A DNA stretch of 64,000 nt from Colias croceus (lineage: Eukaryota > Arthropoda > Insecta > Lepidoptera > Pieridae). Below the pieces are notes generated by a model. The model was not told where the DNA came from and did no database searches. It was given only the letters and a program-made list of their open reading frames with translations. The translations under genes and the position numbers were made by a program. Position 1 is the first letter of the stretch. Every line of letters begins with the position of its first letter. This document shows, piece by piece, positions 49,062 through 60,100 of this stretch. The DNA lies in assembly GCF_905220415.1 (NCBI RefSeq), contig NC_059542.1, positions 10,230,001 through 10,294,000 of the forward strand. Direction: 5' to 3'.

Positions 49062-49830
49062 ACAACATGACAATGTGCGCAATGTGAATAAGTGTGCGAA
49101 TGTATATGCGAGTGTGTACACACATAATTATGTACACGTGTACACGTATATGTATGTGTATTGCGTGTGCCGTCACTTGTATAATTATTTATTTATTTAT
49201 TTATTTACTCTTTATTGTACAACATATTAGAATAAAAGTACATAAAACAGAACTATTTAAGATGTACAAATGGCGGCCTTATCAAAGCCATCTCTGCCAG
49301 GCAACCTTCAGGCAAAGGACAAATTATAACTTAAGGTAGCCAATTAGCAATAATAACTTAATTTAATTACAACATGACATCCTGCGCGCAGTGCGAGTGT
49401 GAGTGCGAGTGTGTATGTGAGTATGTGCACACATAACTATGTACACGTGTACACGTACATGTTGTGTATTTGCGTGTGCCGTCACTTGTATAATTACAAC
49501 ATGACATCCTGCGCGCAGTGCGAGTGTGAGTGCGTGTGTGTATGTGAGTATGTGCACACATAACTATGTACACGTGTACACGTACATGTTGTGTATTTGC
49601 GTGTGCCGTCACTTGTATAATTACAACATGACATCCTGCGCGCAGTGCGAGTGTGAGTGCGTGTGTGTATGTGAGTATGTGCACACATAACTATGTACAC
49701 GTGTACACGTACATGTTGTGTATTTGCGTGTGCCGTCACTTGTATAATTACAACATGACATCCTGCGCGCAGTGCGAGTGTGAGTGCGTGTGTGTATGTG
49801 AGTATGTGCACACATAGCTATGTGTATGGT
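49062..49830. repeat. 127-bp tandem (minisatellite) array, about four and a half copies
   Basis: Units begin ACAACATGACATCC at 49369, 49496, 49623 and 49750 with an exact period of 127. An older copy starts at 49062 and is cut off by the LINE end at 49183-49362. Full units carry the palindrome TGTACACGTGTACA (49131, 49440, 49567, 49694) and GTGTGCCGTCACTTGTATAA. The last copy degenerates into GT repeats at 49825. Open frames across the array are a by-product of repetition. Confidence 0.93.
49183..49362 (-). mobile_element. LINE 3' end inserted in the 127-bp tandem array
   Basis: TTTATTTATTTATTTACTCT, ATGGCGGCCTTATCAAAGCC and ATCTCTGCCAGGCAACCTTC match the 46740 copy in reverse. Array sequence lies on both sides. 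Confidence 0.68.
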
Positions 49831-49858
49831 GGTGTGCGTGTGTGTGTGTGTGCCGACG

Positions 49859-49936
49859 TCACTTGTGCAGCGCGACGAGCAGCGTGGCGCGGCGCGGCGC
49901 GCGGGACGCGCTGCCCGACTGACTCGCGTTTAGCGC
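49859..49936 (-). CDS. Candidate alternative last exon of CCAPR
   Basis: An isolated, very GC-rich stretch in AT-rich DNA, 1 kb downstream of the tail exon on the same strand. ACTTACAG precedes it at 49937. In phase 0 it reads ALNASQSGSASRAPRRATLL then VALHK and TGA (49861-49859). It would join the weak donor GTCAGT at 50978. In phase 1, from GTGGGA at 50974, it stays open into the CA-rich repeat beyond. No family match is recognised, and GC-rich DNA stays open by chance. Confidence 0.25.
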   Translation of the reverse strand, partial: ALNASQSGSASRAPRRATLLVALHK

Positions 49937-50614
49937 CTGTAAGTTATGACCAATTATGTTATTAGTATGAATGATTTATATAGTACGATTCAAACTTAAT
50001 GGCGGCTCGGAAAAAACAATTTTAGGAATTAGCGGAACGTTAAGCCACCTGTGCGCACCCACACTGACACCTGCACCTAATTTCACTATGGACTTCATGT
50101 GTCTGCAAATAAATGATTATTATTATTATTAATTTCTGCCATTAAGTATGAATCGTAAAACATTGAACTGTACATAGGTTTGTATAAATACAGACATGTT
50201 CAGACCAAGTTGATAAAATATAGAATGTGCAAATCATAAAAATATATAATGTAAGTTTTTAAAATCAAAAACCATCAGAAAATCCAATTAATAACTTTTC
50301 AGCTAAGTTTTATTTATTATTTATATACCTAACGTAAAAATGTAAGTGGCAGCAATGATATGGTATACATATTATATAGGAAACAACACTTCATATTTTA
50401 TATTGTGTGTATAAGCGTAGGATAATTTAAATTTTAAATGTTCAATTTAAACTTTAAACTATAGCGGTGTGGTTACAAAGATCTGGACTTCCTTGTTAAG
50501 TTAAATAAACCTGTATCTAATATTATAGGAAAGTTCCCTCTTCCTCAATTATACATAGCAACATGCTAACAATACAAAATTTACTTAATTTACTACTTTT
50601 AATTTATAATATAA

Positions 50615-50802
50615 CTAGCTTACCGCCCGCGGCTTCGCCCGCGGCTTCGCCCGCTTGCTCTAAAACGATTTGAAATTTAAACTATCCTATCTCTCAAGTT
50701 GGATCGAACTGCACACGGTGTGCGAATTTTATTACAATCGGTTAAGTGGTTTAGGAGTCCATTGAGGACAAACATTGTGACACGAGATTTATATATATTA
50801 AG
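50615..50802 (-). mobile_element. Helitron-type element with duplicated hairpin end
   Basis: CTAGCTTACCGCCCGCGGCT, then CCCGCGGCTTCG occurs twice in tandem, doubling the terminal hairpin. The rest matches 44717 (AAGTTGGATCGAACTGCACA, GAGTCCATTGAGGACAAACA). It lies just downstream of the CCAPR tail exon. Confidence 0.68.
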
Positions 50803-50924
50803 AAGATATACGTAGTTATAAGCAGTACGCAATGTATGGAGCTATCTAGAGAATATTAGCGTATAGAATATTCTCTAAATACGAATAGAGCGTGTAGTAC
50901 GCTGCGTACTGCGTCTAATATACT

Positions 50925-51105
50925 CTAGATACTAAATATAGTAATACTAATAAAATATAGAATAAAATTCCCACTGACAGCAGCATGCGAGCGCCTCGCG
51001 TGTGTGGAGCTGAGCAGGTCGGAGTGCGCGGTGGAGTCGGAGCGCGAGCGCAGCCGCGCGCCGCGCGCCCGCCCGCACCACACCCAGCGGTACGGCGGGA
51101 CGCGT
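50925..51105 (-). CDS. CCAPR: CCAPR C-terminal tail exon
   Basis: A strong polypyrimidine acceptor (TTTTCTCTCATCGCAG) at 51106-51121 opens a frame that completes the phase-2 codon of the TM7 exon as Arg. It then reads RVPPYRWVWCGRARGARLRS and Ser/Thr-rich RSDSTAHSDLLSSTHARRSH, to TAG at 50927-50925. PPxRW..C after helix 8 recurs in CCAP receptors; the cysteine could be palmitoylated and the serines phosphorylated. The last dozen residues turn hydrophobic (FILYFISI), odd for a cytosolic tail, so a donor near 50978 or 50974 may lead to another exon. Other frames here are also open because of the GC content, but they do not join the receptor. Confidence 0.72.
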
Positions 51106-54100
51106 CTGCGATGAGAGAAAACGAGTCAAACAACATAGTTATTCATGACTAGCTGCTCCGCGCGGTTAGACCGCCTCCAGTGGTTGACGCGTGAGCGTAT
51201 AACCGAGGGGTCCTAAGTTCGATTCCCGGTGGAGACGAAGAAAAAATAAATGTCTCGGTCTGGTAGGACACAGCTGATCACCTATTTCTCCCTAAAGAAA
51301 AATCGTTCAGTGAAACAGATGTTTGCGTAATGCATCTACCCCACTACGGAGATATGGGACTTCACTTTCGCTCCGCGCGGTTTCACCCCCATGGCTCCAC
51401 TCCTACTGGTCGTAGCGTGATGATATATAGCCTATTACCTTCCTCAATAAATGAGCTATCTAACACTGAAATAATTTTTCAGATCGAACCAGTAGTTCCC
51501 GAGATAAGCGCGTTCAAACAAACAAACTCTTCAGCTTTAGCATAAATTAATCATCAATTTATTAAATTAACCCCGGCCAGGACACGATCAAAAATGATTA
51601 AGTATATACTTTTTGAAGTAATTCATGCCTGACTGACAACCAGGGTTCGAACGGGGCACGGCCGCGGCGTTGAAATTTCCACGGGTAATGTTTCATTTGT
51701 TACCCGACTCCAGCGAGGTGTAGCATGAATCATGCTTTAGGAATCACCAACATTACATACACATTACCCACATTTCAACACAAGTAGAGCTAGCTCGCAC
51801 CGGAGACTATTTCTTCTTACCTTATATTTAGTGTAATTTATCGCATACATTGAAAAATAGAGTGATTTAACTGAAACCGATCCCATCTCTAAGATCTAAT
51901 TGAAATGGAGCCTTATGCAAAAGAGTGAATTTGAATAATAACACATAGCTATTATTACCTAAAATAAAATTACCCTCAATTTATAAAAAAAAAATATATC
52001 AATTACAACTCATTTTTTTTCTTTATTTTTAGTCAATTATTAATACCTCCAACCAGTCATAAAACAAAACAGTTCCTATCCTCACCTCAAGCTGCTATAA
52101 ATATGTGGCGAGAACATACAGCAGATCAAGGGATTGGCTGCTGAGTTGAGTGGTGCGAGCGACTGGATGAACGTGGCTATGGCCAGGTTGGCCTGCGTTG
52201 GCGGGATGTGGTCATACACTTGGAGGAGATCGAAGAGGATGTAGGGCGACCAGCAGAGGATGAACACTGAAATTCGGGAAATAATTGGTTATATGGTGGC
52301 AAAAAAATAGTAAATATTATCTTGTTATTGAAGAACGAAGTTTGAAATTATGATAGAACATTTTTGCTAAAACGTTATTAGTAAATAATTTGTTGCTAAA
52401 AATTTAAGGAATCTGCAACTTAAATTAATGATGGAACGAAGTAAAGAGGAAAATAAATGTAGATAGTTTCAATAAATGTGATACTATAATGAAAATATTA
52501 GTTATTAGTAGAGATTTAAGTGTTAATTTAATAATATATAAAATTATAGATAACAATGTAGTGCCAACCTATAACTGTATAATATCGATTCACCAGGAAA
52601 ATAGAAGTTAAAAAATAAAAAGTTTCCTAAAATTAAAACAATGGCAACTGAAACAGATACCTAATGCCTAATGGGTTTATTTATAGGACCTATTATTAAC
52701 TGCAGACAATTTTCTATTGTTACTGTCAACAATACAAAACAAACAAGCACCAGTTACTTTCCAAACTCTTAATCCATGTCAAGAACTTACTAATTGATAT
52801 GTTCTCAGAAATATTTAAAAATAAATGAACTAGAGTCGAAAAACAATATGAACATCAAACGTTACGGACGTCACTCGTCACGTGTTCCGGAATACATTGG
52901 CCAAAGAAAACCATAAAATATGCTATCAAAACACTCTACTGTGTTCGAAGTAAATACAAAGAAGAGAACTATTGTCGGATTCGTTTAATACAATATCTGA
53001 AAACACATTTTTATAGATCCTTTGAACAATTTGCTGTGTTGGACGAGTAGAGGCAATCACGATAGTGTAGATGGCCTAAACATCTATAACCAGCCGTCGT
53101 TGAAGATGGTTTTTCCTAATCGCCGTACTGGCGGCAAACATTGACGATCATTTGTTGGGCAATCGCTGCCCATTGTATAGAGAGCCCGTTTAATAAATTG
53201 TAAAAAATTGTATCAAAATAACAATGAAAAAGCTTTACAAGCAAGCGTTACTCATCAACTTTACAAAGATTGAAAGCTTTCCCTTACTTCACCAGGCATA
53301 AAAACTAATAGGTATATAATAATGATGGTATGTACTAAAGACTTAAATAATGTCATAAATTGTGAAAAATATTTGAATCTCCTTTGAAGTGACTGAAACA
53401 GTGAAAACTAATGTATTAGGCAAACGTTTAAAGCGTGGCCTTCAAATAAGCTTACTATTCAGATCTTGAGTGAAATAAAAACAAACAACCAATTTTTATA
53501 CAAGAACTGCGCGATAAAAAAATACCATGTAAAATGAATACACAGCGCTATTTCGGAAGTTGAACCACAGTCTAAATATATTGTGATCTTGAACCGTTTC
53601 GAGGTGTATAAAATAAACGATACATCTTGCTCTGACTTATAAATGATCTCGTGTTCGTATAGCGTCTTTAGATAATTGCCTTCCCGCTTCCGGTATGAGT
53701 TATATGTATTATTGTTTTGAAGATTATCTGGTAATAGAATTTTTATTATGTAACTAAGAGCTTTTGGAGGTTATGAATTTTATATTTAAAAACGTAATGC
53801 TTTTTGATCGATATCCACTCATTCAAATATTGAATTTTGGATTTATTTGAGTTTAATACCTACTACAAGTGGTAGGATTGTATGTAATCATAATTTTAAG
53901 AATGTTCAATGTACATACCTACTTGAATCTTTAAGCTTTACAAGTAGGTGCTTCCAATGTTCAGTAATTATCTTATATGTATATAAAAATGAATCGCAAA
54001 ATGTGTTGGTAAGCGCATAACTCGAGAACGGCTGAACCGATTTCGATAATTCTTTTTTTATTATATTTCTTGAAGAACGAGGATGGATCTTATGTAGAGA

Positions 54101-57100
54101 AAACGTAAACATGTACCACGGGCGAAGCCGGGGCGGACCGCTAGTTTAAAATAAATACCTACTTAAATGCAGTTTATTTCATTTGTAAGATAAAAATAAA
54201 AACAAATTACAGTCATCCATTAGTCACTTCATTTACTGCAAACTAATTGGTGTCACCTTCCATTTAATATTTTAATAAGGAACACTAATAACTTTCTTTT
54301 AACGGGACGGGATTCAAGTTACATTTACGAGTATGAAAGGAAATACGGACATATGACCCAGTTCCCTTATTCTTAAGAAATATTTTTATTTTAAATCGCT
54401 TTAAAACAATTTTGCAATAAAAATTATCTTTTTTCTTTAGGAAAAAACATTGAGGAAACATTTTCGCCCCAAATTTTACAATTTCATAGGAATAGGATCT
54501 CTTTGAGATGGTTTTGATATTTTTTTAGAGAATAGAAAAAATCGACCACGATAACTATTAGTATAATATTAGGCATTAATTCATGAACTAAATAACTTAT
54601 ATTGTACATTCTACAACGAAGGTTTAGTACAAATTTCAGATACTAAAACAACAAACAAGTTTATTATGCTAGTTTAGCTAATAATATTAACTATATAATA
54701 ATAAACTAAAAACATACATCCATCAAATCACCAGATTAGTTCAGACAAACGTTATAATAATGCTCAATTAAAAACGTCTTTTTAAGCTTTACACAGAAAC
54801 TCAAAAATGACCAAACACACGCAAGTATGGACATCTTATACCAAATTATGATTAATCTCTCTATAAGATGTCTTATTCTATAGATTTCAGCCACTCACTC
54901 CACTAATTACTAAACCGACGTGTTGAAAAGCTCTTGGAAGTGATCAATCTTAACTGTCAACTACCTTATGTAATAACTGTCCCGTACCTTGGTAATAAAG
55001 TTTGATGATCGTCAGGTTTTATATGTGGTACTTTAATTATATGAAAATATATGAAATCTCGTGTTTTATTCTATGGCTTCGTACTTATCTATGAAGATTA
55101 TATTTATGATTTATACTTTGTACATATTTTTACTTTGTATTGTTGTCCATAAGATTGAACGGACGTCAACATATTTAGTTGTTGAAAGTGGATAAGCGTT
55201 GGCAGACGAATAATTGCAAAACTAAATCGTGACATCTACTGCGAGTCGTAATGTACCTTTATCACTATTTACAAAGATAATAAACGTCCAATTGATCCTC
55301 AGATTCGATCAAAGAAATTCAAAACAAGAACACACACACAATTAATACTCACCAAAAACAATGACAAACGTCATTTTGACGCTTTTAATCTTCGCTCTTG
55401 GAATGAGACCGCGCGAGCTGGCGCGACGGGACTCCGGCTCGCTCTCCGCTTGCCCTGGAATTGCATTAGATCTACTTATTAACTATCCCAAATATAGTTA
55501 CAATAGTTTAGTTTAGTTTATAATCTAGTAACATTGTACCAAGTCAATAATTAGCCCAAGTATACTTACAATAAATAGTTTATAATCTAGTGGACTGGAA
55601 ATTAGAACATAATTGCTAACGTATTCAGAGACCAAATGTAAAACTTGAGTAACACGAAGGAAAATAAATAATCTTCAACAATCTGGCCAGTCCATTGACG
55701 TGCTATAAACAACTAGACACTCGATCAAACTTAAAAATTGTCGGATCCCAAACTCTGCCTACTTTCGGACTTCGAAAATTAATACGGTGGTCTTGGATAC
55801 GTTAGAAATACACATACAATTATTTAATTTTGTGTATTAATCATAATTTTCATTTGCACAAACAATGCAATATGGTTGAACAATATTATTATTCAACCAT
55901 TTTGCATTGTTTGTGCAAATGAAACTTTTCGTACGACCGTACCGTAATTGGTTTTCTACGTATTACTATTAATTAATATTTCTAGGAGATATAAATATAA
56001 ATCATTGTTTTAGAATTCAAAGTCGTCATAAGAATACCTGGGGAATTTCAGCGTATCTAAATTGAATGCAAGAGGTCTTGATTACTTAGCTGGGTTGTGC
56101 ACTTAGAGAAATTGGACCTTTTTAAACACTAAGATAGACCTCTATTGACTTTTCTGTTAGAGCAGTGTATTATTATAATCATATGTAATAGAGTACAATA
56201 TTATGTTTGAATATTTTATACTTATGAACTATCGAATAATGTACTGCTTATTGAAGACGTACGGACGGTAGGTAAACCAAAGACTACTTGCAATGCAATG
56301 GGAGTAGGTAATATAAAATACTAACTCTACGCTTTAAATGCAAAAATATATCCGTGCCAGTTTAAGCATTAGCTAATAAGGTTCCTAATTTAAGACTTTA
56401 GGATATTTTCAAACGTTATATCGTCATTTTTACTGACAAATAAAGTAAATAGAACATAGCCAGAAGATGTGAATAAAGCTTTTTAATAATGGAAATGAAA
56501 AGGACACGATCGTATCGCATACTTTCTAACCCAGTATTTTAGTCTTTAGTGCATTCCGTCACACTTTTGTTTCGTTCACATCCGCGAGTTTCTTGTGCCT
56601 TCTTAATCTTATAATCTAGACTGATGGAGTTTTAAAAATGCACTTTTGAACATAATAATGTGGGAATATTTATGTTTATCTTTTTGTTTGTGTAATTAAA
56701 GTGAATGTGAAATACGCACTGTTGTTTTTGTATTTTGGACTTTAAGAGATTTAAAATTACATCAACACTAATAGAAGGCCGAAACTATCGACAAATTTAA
56801 TAAATAATAAATAAATAAGTAATAAAATTCACATTTGGCAAATATTTAAACAATCAAGATGTATCATTTGATATTTATTGATTGGAACATGTAGAGCTGG
56901 TTTTTGTGCTTTTCGATATTGTAAGATTACTTTAATCAAGGTTTTAGCAATAATTTTCCAAGTATTAAAAACTTCAAACGTCTGACTTACATACCCATGC
57001 CACATAAAACAAATTTTAATCAAAATACTTATCTACATCTCAGTGTTTGACATGGAAATCTTATGAGTTAAATATTTGTAAGGCGCCATCTTCCCTACTA

Positions 57101-60100
57101 ATTAGTACCGAATGTTAATTATATATCTCTATGAATTAATACATTTATATTATTAAATTCTGAGGTAAATACCTATACGCAGTAGCAAATATATGAAGAT
57201 TTAGTCGAGAGTAATTAGTTTAGCTTGATGAAACCTACTCTATAAAGGAATGTTCTTCAGATTGTAATAAACTTAATGATACTAAACATGTTTGATTGAC
57301 GACTATAAATTGATTGATAAGTTTAGAATCCTACCTATTATTTTGGTCCAGATACTCTTACGCGTAATACTGCTATAGCAACAAACTCACAAATACAACA
57401 AAACTCACCATTCCTCCAATTCTTGAATCGTCTAGAATTGACCGGTGGGCTCATAACGACAGCTTTGCTTTTGGTCCATATTGTCAGTACTATTATCGCG
57501 TAACACGCCGCTATAGCAAGTGCGGGGAGCACGAATATCATGACTGCGACTAGAGTGACCCACACTTGCCAGCGCTTTGTGGTGCCGAGGTCTATCCAGC
57601 ATTGGAGCTGACCTGGGTATGGAAATTTTAGCTTTAATCTTACAAAATTAATTTAAATTGAAAGTCTGAAACAAACATTCATACTTGCCATACAGATAAC
57701 AATTTTTTTTTTACAAAGTTAAATGTCTTTCTTTTAATATTGCATGCATAGAATTTAGTTTTGTTTTGCAGCTCTATGTAGATACGTTGCTAGAATTTTT
57801 TTGTAGGTATTAACAACTCTGTATAGTTACTGTGAGAAATGTTGTGAGTGTTTTGAGCAGCTCTATATAAATACATAGTTGGAAATGTCTATTAACAATA
57901 TGAGATATTTAATAATATCCCTAAATATTTACACATTATATCAAGCAATCAATCGAATTAATATTTTTGTTAAAAGAATTAATAGGTAAACAAAATTATC
58001 ACCCACCTTGTACTTCCTTAACTTCGTATAGAATAAGGAGTGGTATAGAGAACACAATGCTGATCATCCACGCGGAAGCGACCAGTGCCCGTGCTCTGTT
58101 CCCTGAAATATTGTTAAATACCTCCTAAATTTTCTAAAATTAATATTTTTATATTGTACCTAACTATTAATTTAATGGTATCACAAAAAGCAAAGGTTAC
58201 ATTACTACTTACTATATCATCATTATCATCATCATCAGCCCATATACGTTCCCACTGCTGGGACACGGGCCTCCTATGAGGGTACAGGCCATAATCCACC
58301 GCGCTGGCCAAGTGCGGGTTGGCGGATGACACATGTCGTCGAACTTTTTAATTCTTCGACATGTCGGTTTCCTCACGATGTTTTCCTTCACCGTTCGAGC
58401 AGTGGTGATGTTACAACATGCGCAGACAAATTGAAAAATCAATTTATTTCCTGCGCGCTCGCCTGGTCTCGAACCACGGACTTATCGATTCGAAGTCCGA
58501 GGTCTCACCACTGAGCCACCATTGCTCTTACTTACTATATAATATTATAATAATATGTAGATATTTTTATGTTTCAGTGGTTGAGGACTTCACATGAGTA
58601 TTGATACAAGTATGAACAAATGAAATATATTTTTATGCACATTATCCACACCACCTAGGTAATTAAACGAATGCCCGTCCGAGAAAAAGTAATGTATATC
58701 TCAGTAAAGAAATACAATTATAATGAGAAAAGATATACCTAATACTTAAGTAAGAAGGTAGGTTCGTTTATATAACGAAAGTAATAAAGCATTTAATTTC
58801 ATCCTAATTACAGTCTATAGGAGAAACATTACATTTACCTTCAACTTTCAATAATGCGTAATAAACCGACTAAAAATTTACCATTCCATTGCATATTATG
58901 AAATATAAATTACCCTTGAGAACAACCATTATAAATTTATTAGAAGAAACTTCGAGAAATCACCCAAATGTGTAATGTATGATGTTAACAACGTTAGATA
59001 CATTTCGAAACAAATTTATTGTTCAATTTACAAGAACTCTACAGCAGGTAAGATGAATGAACTTTAAATGGATAATTAATATTCGCATTAAAATGACCTT
59101 TAAGCCCACAGTGTAGAGAGCAAAGTCGACTGAAATGTTATTAATATGTGTAATTAAACACGAAAAACGAATATACTAGAGTTCAAAATAAACTGTGTAT
59201 GTTGTGAGTGTCCTGAACATATGGTTTCGTGTTATAAATTAGCTCTGATTCAGTAACTACATCTGCTAGGAATTTATTTTAATCTAGACTTCACCTCAAA
59301 GCAAATTACAATATGCAAAGTGCTGCATTTTATTAAACGCATGGAATTATTCAATACAAATTACTTTTATTAAGAACCGCGATGAAACATGCTTCTTTTT
59401 GGGCATGTTATAAAATGCATATAAAATTAAACGATTTTTCAAAGTGTTCAGTATTTTGGCCACTCACCTTTTTGACATAAAGAAAAGAAACAACAGGAGC
59501 ATTAAGTATGCACATAAATTAAAAAAAAGCATTCTTATTTACACTGTAATAAAATCTCTTTATGAGAGGTTACTCTTTTATTTAGCGAATACAAAAGCAG
59601 TCATGTTTAAATCCCAAATTATACCAACATCAACACACACAGTCATTATGCACTTCATAATGTGCAATAGTAAAACACAAATTAAAGTGCGATGATTCAT
59701 TATCACGACGCGGACGTCTTATAGCAGTATTATTTTTCGACAAGCTCATATTTCCATAATGGAAATAATATTGGAAATAATACTGTTTTTAGACATCATA
59801 GTAGAAACTAAATCAAGCTTCCCAAATAGACAAGGTTTAGAACCATTATCATACTGAAATCAAAGTAAATACTCACAACTGCCGGAGAAGTTCATGGGAT
59901 TTGTGATCGCGTCGCAGCGGTCTATACTGAGCGCCACTAGAACGTATGTGGACGCATACATTACTACCGCCTGGAAAAGGGATTTAGTATTAAATTAAAT
60001 CAATACTTAGCAGAATTTATTAAAAAATATGTTAATTGCATTTAATGTTGTATAAAAAACTATCAACAACCGTCGGTTTCACCTAAATGTTAAAGGGAAA

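Noticed and set aside
49363..49815. Overlapping minus-strand open frames of about 100 residues rich in His and Thr
   Set aside because: They are read-through of the 127-bp tandem repeat and repeat themselves with the array.
49369..49825. Regular repeats considered as a CRISPR array
   Set aside because: The units are contiguous 127-bp tandem copies with no distinct spacers, in a eukaryotic genome.
50915..51136. Longer Ala/Arg-rich open frames across the GC-rich patch
   Set aside because: They are in other frames than the one that joins the receptor by splice phase; GC-rich DNA stays open by chance.
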